Of a stretch of 64,000 bases of DNA, positions 1 to 10,679 are shown one piece after another. The translations under genes and the position numbers were made by a program. The stretch comes from Paracoccus gahaiensis (GTDB lineage: Bacteria > Pseudomonadota > Alphaproteobacteria > Rhodobacterales > Rhodobacteraceae): positions 62,001 through 126,000 of the forward strand of contig NZ_SUNI01000001.1 of the NCBI RefSeq assembly GCF_005048225.1, in the 5' to 3' direction. Position 1 is the first letter of the stretch. The number at the start of each line of letters is the position of its first letter. Under the pieces are notes generated by a model, which saw only the letters and a list, made by a program, of their open reading frames with translations, did no database searches and was not told the DNA's origin.

Positions 1-241
1 GGAAGACCACCCCGTCATAGGCGCCGGATTCGGTCAGCTCGGCCAGCCGGGCGACATGGTTGGGGGCCAGGTCCTCGCGCAGGTCCAGCACGATCGTGCC
101 CTTGGACGTGCCTTCGGCATCGGCGACCTCGATGACCATGTTCGGGCCGTCGGTGTCCTCGACCTGGGGGTTGGCGCCCTGCGCGACGGCCGCGCCGGTG
201 CTCAGCATCAGGAACGCGGGGATGAGGGCCAGATTACGCAT
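1..241 (-). CDS. Periplasmic peptidyl-prolyl cis-trans isomerase (cyclophilin type), 3' part beyond window
   Basis: The first 80 codons are visible; the gene continues past the left edge. The start is ATG at 241, overlapping the stop of the cytoplasmic cyclophilin by 8 bases (ATGCGTAA), so the two are probably translated as a coupled pair. The N terminus MRNLALIPAFLMLSTGAAVA is a good Sec signal peptide with a likely cut after AVA, which places the mature protein in the periplasm. The following residues (GTIVLDLREDLAPNHVARL, then GAYDGVVF) match the start of the cyclophilin fold. Family knowledge: these enzymes speed proline isomerisation in folding proteins. The catalytic Arg/Phe region lies outside the window. 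Confidence 0.85.
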   Translation of the reverse strand, partial: MRNLALIPAFLMLSTGAAVAQGANPQVEDTDGPNMVIEVADAEGTSKGTIVLDLREDLAPNHVARLAELTESGAYDGVVF

Positions 242-740
242 CGGCGGCCACCTTGACGCTGATCATGCGGTCGGGATTCACCGGCGGCTCGCCGCGGGCG
301 ATCTTGTCCACATGCTCCATGCCCTCGATCACGCGGCCATAGACCGTGTACTGGCCGTTCAGGAAATGGTTGTCGCCGAAGTTGATGAAGAACTGGCTGT
401 TGGCGCTGTTGGGGTTCTGCGAGCGCGCGGCGCCGATCGTGCCGCGATCATGCGGCAGCTTGGAGAACTCGGCCGGCAGGTCCGGCTTGTCCGATCCGCC
501 CGTGCCGGCGCGGCCGGGGTTGTAGTCCTTTTCCATGTTGGCATGGGCCACGTCGCCGGTCTGGGCCATGAAGCCCTCGATCACGCGGTGGAAGGCCACG
601 TTGTCATAGGCACCGGCCCGGGCCAGTTCCTTCATGCGCGTGGCATGCTGCGGCGCGACATCGGTCAGCAGCTCGATGACGACGGGGCCGTCCTTCAGCG
701 TGATGACGATGGTGTTTTCCGGGTCCTTGATCTCGGCCAT
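234..740 (-). CDS. ppiB: Cytoplasmic peptidyl-prolyl cis-trans isomerase B (cyclophilin)
   Basis: 168 aa, a normal length for bacterial PpiB, with no signal peptide, so it is expected in the cytoplasm. Visible cyclophilin motifs are VAFHRVIEGFMAQTGD (with the catalytic Arg of FHRVI), NSQFFINFGDN and the C-terminal VYGRVIEGM. It catalyses cis/trans isomerisation of Xaa-Pro bonds. A good ribosome site (AGGAGG) precedes the ATG. It is first of a two-gene unit with the exported cyclophilin, whose start overlaps this stop. A small dyad (CCCCT-N5-AGGGG, 765-779) lies just upstream and may belong to the promoter region; its role is not known. Confidence 0.93.
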   Translation of the reverse strand: MAEIKDPENTIVITLKDGPVVIELLTDVAPQHATRMKELARAGAYDNVAFHRVIEGFMAQTGDVAHANMEKDYNPGRAGTGGSDKPDLPAEFSKLPHDRGTIGAARSQNPNSANSQFFINFGDNHFLNGQYTVYGRVIEGMEHVDKIARGEPPVNPDRMISVKVAADA

Positions 741-941
741 CTGGCCCTCCTGTGGCTTGTTCGACCCCTGATCTAGGGGCTCGGGCGCCCAAGGGCAACG
801 TGCGAAACCGGGGCACGGGCTTCACAAGGCCGTCGCGGGGCAGGCGCGGGCGGGGGCCGGCAAGGCTCCGCCCATCGGTGCGGTTGACGCCGCGCCTGCC
901 ATGCGGGAGAAGTTTGCCAACCCCAAGCGGAAGGATGCGAC

Positions 942-2144
942 ATGGCCAGGTTCCACACCATCGATGACATGGATCTTGACGGAAAGGTGGTGCTGACCCG
1001 CGTGGACGTGAACGTGCCGGTCGAGAACGGACAGGTCACCGACACGACCCGGATCGACAAGATCGTGCCGACCATCAAGGACATCCAGGCCAAAGGCGGC
1101 ATCCCCGTCCTTCTGGCCCATTTCGACCGCCCCAAGGGCCAGCGCGTGGACAGCATGAGCCTGCGCCAGATCCTGCCCGCGCTGGAGGCCGCCCTGGGCC
1201 AGCCGGTGGTCTTTTCCGACGATTGCATCGGAGGCCCGGCCAAGCGCGTCGTGGCGGCGCTGCAGCCCGGTCAGGTCGCGCTGATGGAGAACACCCGCTT
1301 CCATGCGGGCGAGGAAAGCAATGACGCGACCTTCACCGCCTCGCTGGCGGCGCTTGGCGGGGCCTATGTGAACGACGCGTTCTCGGCGGCGCACCGGGCC
1401 CATGCCTCGACCGAGGGGCTGGCGCGGCTTCTGAACGCGGGCGCGGGGCGTCTGATGGAGGCCGAGCTGAAGGCGCTGGACGCGGCGCTTGGCGATCCGC
1501 AGCGCCCGGTGATGGCCGTGGTGGGCGGCGCCAAGGTGTCCAGCAAGCTGGACCTGCTGATGAACCTGATCGAGAAGGTCGATCACCTGGTGATCGGCGG
1601 CGGCATGGCCAACACCTTCCTGGTGGCCCAGGGGATCGAGGTCGGCAAGTCGCTGGCCGAGCGCGACATGGCCGACACGGCCCGCGCGATCATGGAGAAG
1701 GCGCAGGCGACCGGCTGCAAGATCCACCTGCCGGTGGACATCGTCGTGGCGCGCGAGTTCAAGGCGGGCGCCGCCTCCGAGACGCTGCCGGTGGGCGAGT
1801 GCCCGGCGGATGCGATGATCCTGGATGCCGGTCCCGAGACGGTCGAGGCGCTGCGCCAAGCGATGACCGCCTGCAAGACGCTGATCTGGAACGGCCCGCT
1901 CGGCGCCTTCGAGATCGAGCCCTTCGACGCCGCCACCAATGCCGCAGCGCGCGCCGCAGCCGAGCTGACGGCCTCGGGCGCGCTGGTCTCGGTCGCGGGC
2001 GGGGGCGACACGGTCTCGGCGCTGAACAAGGCGGGCGCGGCCGAGGGGTTCACCTTCATCTCGACCGCGGGCGGTGCGTTTCTGGAATGGATGGAGGGCA
2101 AGACCCTGCCCGGCGTCGCCGCGCTGGAAGCTGCCAAGCGCTGA
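942..2144 (+). CDS. pgk: Phosphoglycerate kinase
   Basis: 400 aa, the usual length of bacterial PGK. It transfers phosphate between 1,3-bisphosphoglycerate and ADP in glycolysis and gluconeogenesis. Visible motifs: [13 protein letters not shown] near residue 20 (substrate loop), [10 protein letters not shown] near 60, [11 protein letters not shown] near 115, [11 protein letters not shown] near 195 and the nucleotide-binding [13 protein letters not shown] near 355. The start is supported by AAGGA about seven bases upstream. It is followed by the class I aldolase on the same strand after about 150 bases, so central carbon genes are clustered, though the aldolase seems to have its own control region. 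Confidence 0.97.
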   Translation: MARFHTIDDMDLDGKVVLTRVDVNVPVENGQVTDTTRIDKIVPTIKDIQAKGGIPVLLAHFDRPKGQRVDSMSLRQILPALEAALGQPVVFSDDCIGGPAKRVVAALQPGQVALMENTRFHAGEESNDATFTASLAALGGAYVNDAFSAAHRAHASTEGLARLLNAGAGRLMEAELKALDAALGDPQRPVMAVVGGAKVSSKLDLLMNLIEKVDHLVIGGGMANTFLVAQGIEVGKSLAERDMADTARAIMEKAQATGCKIHLPVDIVVAREFKAGAASETLPVGECPADAMILDAGPETVEALRQAMTACKTLIWNGPLGAFEIEPFDAATNAAARAAAELTASGALVSVAGGGDTVSALNKAGAAEGFTFISTAGGAFLEWMEGKTLPGVAALEAAKR

Positions 2145-2228
2145 GCGGTCCCCGGCGCGCGCGGCCTGAAGGGCGGCGCGCGCCGGGACGGGTTGGGACA
2201 TCGGTCCTGACCTTCTTCTGGTTTTCGT

Positions 2229-2242
2229 TAGCGTAATCAGAA
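2229..2242 (+). promoter_or_regulatory. Possible CceR-like operator ahead of the aldolase gene
   Basis: The bases CGTTAGCGTAATCA contain GTTAGCG and agree at 10 of 14 positions with TGTTAGCGCTAACA. From memory, this is the LacI-type operator linked to the central-carbon regulator CceR in Rhodobacter. The site sits about 55 bases before the aldolase start. This is a by-eye match and may be chance. Confidence 0.3.
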
Positions 2243-2270
2243 TTGTGACCTTGGGCGGGCGTGCTATGCA
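2243..2270 (+). promoter_or_regulatory. Candidate promoter of the aldolase gene
   Basis: TTGTGA (2243-2248) and TATGCA (2265-2270) are separated by 16 bases and lie 26 bases before the ATG. The match to sigma-70 hexamers is modest (4/6 and 3/6). Confidence 0.3.
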
Positions 2271-2296
2271 CGCGCGAACCCCAAGGAGAAGACCCC

Positions 2297-3223
2297 ATGC
2301 AGATGACCGACACGGTGCGCCGCATCCTGGCCAATTACGAGGGCGAAACGCCCGGCGTGAAGGCGCAGCTGGCGCGGATGCTGATGACCGGCAAACTGGC
2401 CGGCACCGGCAAGATGATCATCCTGCCCGTCGATCAGGGCTTCGAGCACGGCCCGGCCCGCACCTTTGCCGCGAACCCGGCGGGCTATGACCCGCATTAC
2501 CATTACCAGCTGGCCATCGATGCCGGGCTGAACGCCTATGCCGCCCCCCTGGGCATGATCGAGGCCGGCGCGGATACCTTCGCGGGCCAGATCCCGACGA
2601 TCCTCAAGGTGAACAGCGCCAACAGCTTGATGTCGGACACGGCGGGCAAGAATCAGGCGATCACGGCCTCGGTCGACGACGCGCTGCGGTTGGGCTGCGC
2701 GGCGGTGGGCTTCACCATCTATCCGGGCAGCGACATGGCCTTGGACATGTACGAAGAGATCGTCGAGATGCGCAAGGAAGCGGCTGCCAAGGGCGTGGCG
2801 ACCGTCATCTGGTCCTATCCGCGCGGCGAGGCGATCACCAAGGACGGCGAGACGGCAATCGACGTGGCCGCCTATGCCGCCCAGATCGCGGCGCTGATCG
2901 GCGCGCATATCATCAAGATCAAGCTGTCCACCGACCACCTGATGCTGCCCGAGGCCAAGAAGGTCTATGAGGAGAAGGGCATCGACATCTCGACCCAGGC
3001 CAAGCGCGTGGCGCATTGCATGCAGGCCAGCTTCGGCGGGCGCCGGATCGTGGTCTTCTCGGGTGGGGCGTCCAAGGGCGCGGATGCTGTTTATGACGAT
3101 GCCCGCGCGATCCGCGACGGCGGCGGCAACGGCTCGATCATCGGGCGGAACAGCTTCCAGCGCTCGCGCGAGGATGCGCTGGAGATGCTGGGCAAGCTGG
3201 TCGAGATCTACAAGCCTGCCTGA
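2297..3223 (+). CDS. Class I fructose-bisphosphate aldolase (DhnA/FbaB type)
   Basis: 308 aa. It resembles the archaeal/bacterial DhnA-type class I aldolases, which use a Schiff-base lysine and no metal. Visible parts include IILPVDQGFEHGP near residue 40, FTIYPGSD near 145, the stretch IIKIKLSTDH near 210 and VVFSGGASKG near 255, as expected for a phosphate-binding barrel. The start was moved from an upstream TTG-type codon to ATG 2297 because AAGGAGA lies 8-9 bases before it. It should cleave fructose-1,6-bisphosphate or run in reverse in gluconeogenesis. It ends in front of two strong hairpins shared with the convergent hom gene. Confidence 0.92.
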   Translation: MQMTDTVRRILANYEGETPGVKAQLARMLMTGKLAGTGKMIILPVDQGFEHGPARTFAANPAGYDPHYHYQLAIDAGLNAYAAPLGMIEAGADTFAGQIPTILKVNSANSLMSDTAGKNQAITASVDDALRLGCAAVGFTIYPGSDMALDMYEEIVEMRKEAAAKGVATVIWSYPRGEAITKDGETAIDVAAYAAQIAALIGAHIIKIKLSTDHLMLPEAKKVYEEKGIDISTQAKRVAHCMQASFGGRRIVVFSGGASKGADAVYDDARAIRDGGGNGSIIGRNSFQRSREDALEMLGKLVEIYKPA

Positions 3224-3239
3224 GGCTGCACACGGCTGC

Positions 3240-3302
3240 GCCCCCGAAAGCCGGGGGCGTGACGCCTGACGGCACAGGATCGGGGGCCGTGCGGCCCCCG
3301 AT
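3240..3302. terminator. Two hairpins between convergent aldolase and hom genes
   Basis: GCCCCCG-N5-CGGGGGC (3240-3258) is followed by a perfect 10-bp stem with a GTGC loop (3279-3302). The second stem touches the hom stop codon. No U-run follows, so this is a probable two-way terminator of the GC-rich type. Confidence 0.6.
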
Positions 3303-4591
3303 CACACCTCTTCGATGCGCAGCTCGACCGGGTCGCTGACCAGGACGCCGGTGCGGGGCAGGGCCTCGATCGCATAGTCGATGGCCTCGGGCATGGTCTT
3401 GTGGGTGACGACCAGCACCGGCACGCTGGCCGGGCTGTGCTGCCCGTATTGGCGCATCCGGTCGATCGAGATGCCGGCATCGCCCAGGACCGTGGCGACC
3501 TTGGCCAGCGCGCCCGGCTTGTCCTGCAGTTCCAGCCGCATGTAGTAGGCGGCGGGCACCGCCGTCCGGGCGGGCTGGGCCGCGACCAGACCGGCCGCGG
3601 GCTGTCCGAAGACCGGCAGGCGGACGCCGCGGGCGATCTCGACGATGTCGGACATGACCGCGCTGGCGGTCGGGCCCTCGCCGGCGCCGGCGCCGCGCAG
3701 GACGATCTGGCCGACGCTGTCACCCTCGATCACCACCATGTTGGTGCCGCCGACCAGCTGGCCCAGAGGGCTGTCGGCGGGCACGAGGCAGGGCGCCATG
3801 CGCTGTTCCAGCCCGCGCGGGGTCATCTGCGCCACCCCCAGCAGCTTGATGCGATAGCCCATGTCGCGGGCGCGGTGGATGTCGTCGATGCTGACGCGCT
3901 CGATACCCTCGATCTCGACCGCGTCGAAGCTGACCTGCGTGCCGAAGGCGATCGAGGACAGGATCGCCAGCTTGTGGCCCGCATCGATCCCGCCCACGTC
4001 CAGCGTCGGATCGGCCTCCAGGTATCCCAGCTGGCGCGCCTCCTCGAAGACGGCCTCGTAGGGCAGGCCCGCGCTTTCCATGCGCGTCAGGATGTAGTTG
4101 CAGGTGCCGTTCATCACGCCCATGACGCGGGTGATGCGGTTGCCCGCCAGTGATTCCGTCATCGACTTGATGACCGGGATGCCGCCCGCCACCGCCGCCT
4201 CGAAGCGGATCACCCGGCCCAGGCTTTCGGCCAGTTCCGCCAGCGGCTGCCCGTGCAGCGCCAGCAGCGCCTTGTTGGCGGTCACCACGTCCTTGCCGGC
4301 GCGCAGCGCGGTCTCGATGCTGTCGCGCGCGATGCCGGCATCGCCGCCGATCAGTTCGACGAAGACATCCACGTCAGGGGCGGTGGCGACGGCCATCGGG
4401 TCGTCCTCCCACCGATAAGCGGAGAGGTCCGCGTCGCGGTTCTTCATCCGGTCGCGGGCGCTGACGGCGGTGATCGTCACCGGGCGGCCCGAGCGCAGGG
4501 CCAGAAGGTCGGCATGGCGCTGAAGGATCTTGACGACACCGATCCCGACGGTGCCAAGCCCGGCAATGCCGAGGCGGAGGGGGGACGACAT
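3302..4591 (-). CDS. hom: Homoserine dehydrogenase with ACT domain
   Basis: 429 aa. It reduces aspartate semialdehyde to homoserine on the way to threonine and methionine. The N-terminal Rossmann motif GLGTVGIGVVKIL is near residue 10, VTANKALLALHG near 105, the catalytic-domain stretch MNGTCNYILTRM near 160, and LGYLEADPTLDVGGIDAGHK near 190. A C-terminal ACT domain (LELQDKPGALAKVATVLGDA, about residue 350 on) suggests feedback control by threonine, as in the family. A weak promoter candidate (TTGCAA-N16-CTAACA on the minus strand, 4620-4647) lies upstream. Confidence 0.95.
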   Translation of the reverse strand: MSSPLRLGIAGLGTVGIGVVKILQRHADLLALRSGRPVTITAVSARDRMKNRDADLSAYRWEDDPMAVATAPDVDVFVELIGGDAGIARDSIETALRAGKDVVTANKALLALHGQPLAELAESLGRVIRFEAAVAGGIPVIKSMTESLAGNRITRVMGVMNGTCNYILTRMESAGLPYEAVFEEARQLGYLEADPTLDVGGIDAGHKLAILSSIAFGTQVSFDAVEIEGIERVSIDDIHRARDMGYRIKLLGVAQMTPRGLEQRMAPCLVPADSPLGQLVGGTNMVVIEGDSVGQIVLRGAGAGEGPTASAVMSDIVEIARGVRLPVFGQPAAGLVAAQPARTAVPAAYYMRLELQDKPGALAKVATVLGDAGISIDRMRQYGQHSPASVPVLVVTHKTMPEAIDYAIEALPRTGVLVSDPVELRIEEV

Positions 4592-4673
4592 GACAGCCTC
4601 TCATCCTTGATTTTGCGGGTGTTAGCCTGCCCGCGCGGCTGTTGCAACGCGCGATGCGCGCAGGGCCACGGCC

Positions 4674-5498
4674 CTAGTCGCGCCAGAGCCGCGCCACCCA
4701 CGAGGTCGGGCGCACGTAATGCCGCAGGTGCTTCAGCGGTGCCTCGCGCCGGTCGCCGGTGAAGAGCGCGCGCAGATGCGCCAGGGGCGGGCGGACCGGG
4801 TCGGCCTCGTCCCATCGGCCCGCGATGGCGTCGGGCGGGTTCAGGCTGCCCGGGAACATGACGATGCGGGTGCCGCGCGGGATGCGGGGCTCCATCAGAT
4901 AATTCAGCGGAAAGACCGGCACGCAATGGAACCGGAAATGCGCCAGCCAGCCGCGCGGCCAGAATTTCACCCCGCCCGGTGCGTTGCGCGTCACGAAGCG
5001 CTGCTCGTAGCGGTACTGGTCGGCCACGCCCTGCGGATCGGCGGCGAAGATCTGCTGCAGCGGCGCCAGCTTGCCCACCCGCATCCGATAGACCGAGGTC
5101 TGGCCCATCTTCTCCAAGGGCGTGTTGGGATTGCGGCCCAGCACCGTGTCGTCGGGATCGCCGAAGGTGAAGAACGGGTCCAGATCGCCGGTGACGATCA
5201 CGTCCAGATCCAGGAACAGCACCACCCCGGTCACATCGCCCAGATCCCCCCACAGCCGCGACTTGGGCCATTTGCCCCGCGTGTTGACCGGCGCTTCATA
5301 GGCAAAATCGGGCAGGGGCCGCACCGCCACGTCGGGATGCAGGCCGGTCCCGTCATCGGTGAAGCAGAACAGCCGGAAGGGCGGGGTGATGTTGCGCGCG
5401 ATCATCGCATGCAGCCGGTTGACGTAGTCGGGCCCGAACTTCGTGCCCCATTTGATGCAGATGATCTGCTTGAGTTCGCCGTTGCGTCCGTCGCTCAT
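4674..5498 (-). CDS. Glycosyltransferase-like protein with DxD motif
   Basis: 274 aa with no signal peptide or membrane segment, so probably cytoplasmic. The region VVLFLDLDVIVTGDLDPFF near residue 90-110 carries a DxD motif (DLD) in the context typical of GT-A fold transferases such as GT8, which bind the nucleotide-sugar metal ion. The N-terminal IICIKWGTKFGPDYVNRL fits the first strand of that fold. The sugar donor and acceptor cannot be read from the sequence. It lies 66 bases downstream of a sulfotransferase-like gene on the same strand; together they look like a small surface-modification pair between hom and the mutase gene. Confidence 0.65.
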   Translation of the reverse strand: MSDGRNGELKQIICIKWGTKFGPDYVNRLHAMIARNITPPFRLFCFTDDGTGLHPDVAVRPLPDFAYEAPVNTRGKWPKSRLWGDLGDVTGVVLFLDLDVIVTGDLDPFFTFGDPDDTVLGRNPNTPLEKMGQTSVYRMRVGKLAPLQQIFAADPQGVADQYRYEQRFVTRNAPGGVKFWPRGWLAHFRFHCVPVFPLNYLMEPRIPRGTRIVMFPGSLNPPDAIAGRWDEADPVRPPLAHLRALFTGDRREAPLKHLRHYVRPTSWVARLWRD

Positions 5499-5564
5499 GG
5501 CCGTCCTGCCTTGCCTGCTGTTGCCCCGGTTGTCCCATTCCGGGCGGTGCGGGGCAATGCGCGA

Positions 5565-6494
5565 TCACCCGGCGTCATAGATGTCGCGAAACGCCGCCAC
5601 CGCCTGCGCCCCGGGGGCGCCGCCCGCCTCGGGGTCGCGTGGGTCAAAGAGCTGCGCGCGATCGGGAAACCAGCGCGCCCGCAGCCGCGCGTTCGAGGCG
5701 GCATGGCGGTCCAGGATCGCCTGACGCTCGGCCGGGCTGAACAGATCGCCCCGTCCGGCAAAGCGGTCCGCATGGCCCGCCATCAGCCGGCGATTGGCCT
5801 GTCGCACCCGCAGGGGATCGTCCAGCGTCCGGTACAGCTGCAGCAGCGCGGCCTGGGGCGAGACATTGGCGCGATGGGCCTGCGAATCGGGCGGGATCAG
5901 GCGGTCCCGGCCCATCGCCCGCAGCAGCGCCGCGATGCTGTCGGGCGGCGGCTGGCCCGGCAGCTGTTCGGCATAGATCTGCGGCAGGATCGTGGCGCGG
6001 GGAAAGGCCGCGGCCCAGGCCTCCAGCATCCGGTCATAGTCCAGAAGCGGCGCGATGACCCGCTGCATCATCGAGCTTGGGTCCCGCGCCTGGTTGCCGT
6101 TCCACTTGATCCATTGCTTGGTCAGCGCCTCGGCAAACAGGTCCTGACGGCGCAGCCAGACCAGAATGCAGATCCGGCGCCCCTCGAAGGCGTCCAGCAG
6201 CGGCGCCGCGATCTGCGGCGGGCTGACCGAGAAATCTTCGGACGAGACCAGGATGTCGGTCAGCGCGGGGCCCGCCTTTTGCACGCTCTGCATCAGTTCG
6301 GCGATCAGCCGTGCCGCTTCGGGCGGATCGCGGTTCAGGGTCGCGGCCAGCGCGCCGCTGGCCGGCAGGCCCTTCCGGGGGCGGACATAAAGCAGCCCCT
6401 CGTCCAGCAGCCGGGCCTCGTTCTTCGCCATCCAGGTCTGCGCGGCCGAGGTGCCGGTCTTCTGCATGCCGATATGAAGCCACAGGGTCTGCAT
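5565..6494 (-). CDS. Sulfotransferase-family protein
   Basis: 309 aa from ATG 6494, chosen because GGAGGG lies 5-6 bases upstream; an ATG four codons earlier overlaps that ribosome site. The N terminus LWLHIGMQKTGTSAAQTWM matches the 5'-phosphosulfate loop (H-x-G-x-x-K-T-G-T-S/T) of PAPS-dependent sulfotransferases and related bacterial proteins. A second feature, ILVSSEDFSVSP near residue 85, fits the region after the core strand. It should transfer sulfate from PAPS to an unknown acceptor, perhaps a glycan made with the neighbouring glycosyltransferase. Some members of this fold are not proven sulfotransferases. Confidence 0.65.
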   Translation of the reverse strand: MQTLWLHIGMQKTGTSAAQTWMAKNEARLLDEGLLYVRPRKGLPASGALAATLNRDPPEAARLIAELMQSVQKAGPALTDILVSSEDFSVSPPQIAAPLLDAFEGRRICILVWLRRQDLFAEALTKQWIKWNGNQARDPSSMMQRVIAPLLDYDRMLEAWAAAFPRATILPQIYAEQLPGQPPPDSIAALLRAMGRDRLIPPDSQAHRANVSPQAALLQLYRTLDDPLRVRQANRRLMAGHADRFAGRGDLFSPAERQAILDRHAASNARLRARWFPDRAQLFDPRDPEAGGAPGAQAVAAFRDIYDAG

Positions 6495-6545
6495 CCGTCC
6501 CTCCATGTTGACCGGACCGAGAGGCTGGGGGCCCCCCGGAAGGGC

Positions 6546-8678
<2,133 letters not shown>

Positions 8679-8735
8679 GATCCGTCCTTTCGCGCGGCCC
8701 GTCCTGCCCTATATTCAAAGCATGACGAGGTGCCG

Positions 8736-9296
8736 ATGAAATTGAAATTCCTGATTTTCGTGATGGCTCTGGCCGCAATGGGCCCCGCCCGCGACGGGCC
8801 CGTGCCCGACCCGGAGGCGGATCCCGACATCGCCAGCGCCCGTGAGCCGCAGCGCAATCCGGCCCGTCTGCCGCCCGTGTCCCGGCAGCCCGACCCACCG
8901 GTGCCGGTGGTGTCGCCCCTGGCCGAGGGAAGCCCCGTGCTTCTGGACGCGGCCGAGGTCACGCCGCAGCAGTTCCTGTGGAACGCCCGGCCGGTGGTGG
9001 TCTTTGCCGACACGCCCGACGATCCGGCCTTCCTGCAGCAGGTGGCGGCGCTGGAACGCGACAGCCGCGCCTTGGCGGCGCGCGACGTGGTGGTGGTGGT
9101 CGACAGCGATCCGGCGGCCAACAGCCTCTGGCGCCAGCAGTTGCGGCCGCGCGGCTTCTCGCTGGTGGTGATCGACAAGGACGGGCAGGTGAAGATCCGC
9201 CGCCCCAGCTTGTGGGATGCGCGCGAGATCGGCCGCGCCATCGACCGGCTGCCGCTGCGCCGACAGGAGATCGGGCGGGGCAACGTGCTGCGCTGA
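8736..9296 (+). CDS. DUF4174-domain protein (copy 1)
   Basis: 186 aa. The start is ATG 8736, with GAGGTG just upstream. A short hydrophobic N terminus (LKFLIFVMALAAMG) suggests export or a membrane anchor, followed by a proline-rich linker to about residue 70. The C-terminal 110 residues match DUF4174: FLWNARPVVVFA, then VVVVVDSDP, RGFSLVVIDKDGQVK and IDRLPLRRQE. The fold looks thioredoxin-like but no CxxC pair is present, so a redox role is not supported. The function is unknown. A paralogue lies 1 kb downstream. It is divergent from the mutase gene. Confidence 0.75.
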   Translation: MKLKFLIFVMALAAMGPARDGPVPDPEADPDIASAREPQRNPARLPPVSRQPDPPVPVVSPLAEGSPVLLDAAEVTPQQFLWNARPVVVFADTPDDPAFLQQVAALERDSRALAARDVVVVVDSDPAANSLWRQQLRPRGFSLVVIDKDGQVKIRRPSLWDAREIGRAIDRLPLRRQEIGRGNVLR

Positions 9297-9389
9297 ACGG
9301 GGCCCGCGCGAAACTTGTGGATTTGCGGCGCGTTCCCTATATCATGAGGGCAATCCGGCATGGGGCCGGACCCAGCAAGGGGATCGATC

Positions 9390-9587
9390 ATGGCCAATTC
9401 GCGTCCCGACCGCAGCGCCGCGCCCGTGGTGCCTGTCCGACCGACCAAGACCCCCGCGCGCCGCAGCGACACCCCCGCCCCGCGCGCCGAGGGAAAGCCC
9501 ACCGCCATCAGCCGTGCCAACGAGATCGTGCGGGCCATCGGGCTGCGTCCCATCACCGGCCTCTCGGGTCCGAAGATCGGCTACTGA
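9390..9587 (+). CDS. Small hypothetical protein with proline/arginine-rich N terminus
   Basis: 65 aa from ATG 9390, with AAGGGG six bases upstream. The first 40 residues are rich in Pro, Arg and Ala and look disordered; the C-terminal part (AISRANEIVRAIGLRPITGL) could form one helix. It overlaps the convergent membrane-protein gene by 35 bases at its 3' end. I do not recognise it. The clean ribosome site and the codon pattern support a real gene, but a short ORF in GC-rich DNA can mislead. Confidence 0.45.
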   Translation: MANSRPDRSAAPVVPVRPTKTPARRSDTPAPRAEGKPTAISRANEIVRAIGLRPITGLSGPKIGY

Positions 9588-10230
9588 CCTCGCGCGCGGC
9601 CAGACGGTCGCGCATCCGGGCCAGCTCCTCGGGCAGCTGCCGCGCGAGCTGCGCGATCGCCTGCGCTTCATCCTCGTCCAGCATCTGGTCCACGGCCTCG
9701 GCGCCGCCGCGCAGACATTCGGTCAGCACGCGGATCGCTTGGATGCCGTAGTCGCGCGTCTCGTCCATCAGCGACAGGTAATCCGCCATCATCTGCGCCG
9801 CCCGTTCGCCATCATGGCGTGCGATGCGCCGCAGGTCGGTGGCCAATGCCCCCATGATCGACAGCAGCCGGTAATACAGTACGATCGGGTCGATCACCGG
9901 TGCGGGCAGGATGTGGATGTCGGCGATCACCGCGCCGAAGATCCGGTCATTGGCCTGCTGGGGCAGGGTGGGCACGAAATCGCCCGAGCGGATGCGCGCG
10001 ATCAAGGCCTCGGCATCCTCGGGCGAGGGGGTCTGCTGTTCCAGCGCGAAGACATGGGCGCGGATCTCGGCCAAGAGGGCGCGCTGCAGGTCGGTCTCGC
10101 GTGCGCGGCGCAGGGCCGCGTCGCGGCGGCGGGTCTGCGCGGCGACCACGATCCAGCCGATGGCCACGAACAGGCCGGTGACCACGGCCTGCTGCAGCTG
10201 CGGGCTGAGAAGCGCGTCAAGCGGCGGCAT
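9553..10230 (-). CDS. Hypothetical protein with one N-terminal membrane segment
   Basis: 225 aa. A single hydrophobic segment (VVTGLFVAIGWIVVAAQ, about residues 16-32) is followed by a basic stretch and a long, mostly helical cytoplasmic part with charged repeats (RARETDLQRALLAEIRAHVF; EAVDQMLDEDEAQAIAQLAR). This layout suggests a membrane-anchored helical protein. No catalytic motif is seen and I do not recognise the family. It lies on the opposite strand between two DUF4174 genes and overlaps the 65-aa gene at its 3' end. Confidence 0.6.
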   Translation of the reverse strand: MPPLDALLSPQLQQAVVTGLFVAIGWIVVAAQTRRRDAALRRARETDLQRALLAEIRAHVFALEQQTPSPEDAEALIARIRSGDFVPTLPQQANDRIFGAVIADIHILPAPVIDPIVLYYRLLSIMGALATDLRRIARHDGERAAQMMADYLSLMDETRDYGIQAIRVLTECLRGGAEAVDQMLDEDEAQAIAQLARQLPEELARMRDRLAAREVSSRSSDPRGR

Positions 10231-10283
10231 GGGAACCTGCCGCCGCCCGCAGGCGTCCTGTCCGGACAGTGGGGAGAGATGCG

Positions 10284-10679
10284 ATGCGATTCTGTCTGAC
10301 CGCCGCGATGGCCTTCTGGCCGGTGATGGCGCCCGCCGATACAGGCCGGGGCGCGGGCCTGCCCGTGGCCGCCCTGCAGACCGACACCCTAGCGCAGCTG
10401 CGTTGGCAGGCCCGCCCGGTCGTCGTGCTGGGCGAGGAGGGGCCGGTCGCGGACCAGATCGCCCGGATGCGTGCCGCCTCCGGCGCGCTGGCCGAGCGCG
10501 AGGTGACGCTGCTGACCGACGGGCCGGGCGCCGAAGACCTGCGCCCCGCGGCGGGCCTGCGGGTTCTGCTGATCGGCAAGGATGGCGGCATCAAGCTGGA
10601 CCGCGACGGCCCGGTGACCCCGGACGAGATCATCGCCCTGATCGACAGCATGCCGATGCGCCGCCGGGAGGCCGACTGA
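10284..10679 (+). CDS. DUF4174-domain protein (copy 2)
   Basis: 131 aa from ATG 10284, with GGGGAGAG 5-6 bases before it; an ATG-like start five codons earlier lies in front of that ribosome site and is less likely. An N-terminal signal peptide (MRFCLTAAMAFWPVMAPADT) is plausible. The rest matches the domain of copy 1: LRWQARPVVVLGEEG, AEREVTLLTDGPG, GLRVLLIGKDGGIKLD and IDSMPMRRRE. As in copy 1, no CxxC is present. It is convergent with the membrane-protein gene downstream of pccA, with stops adjoining at 10679/10680. Confidence 0.75.
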   Translation: MRFCLTAAMAFWPVMAPADTGRGAGLPVAALQTDTLAQLRWQARPVVVLGEEGPVADQIARMRAASGALAEREVTLLTDGPGAEDLRPAAGLRVLLIGKDGGIKLDRDGPVTPDEIIALIDSMPMRRREAD

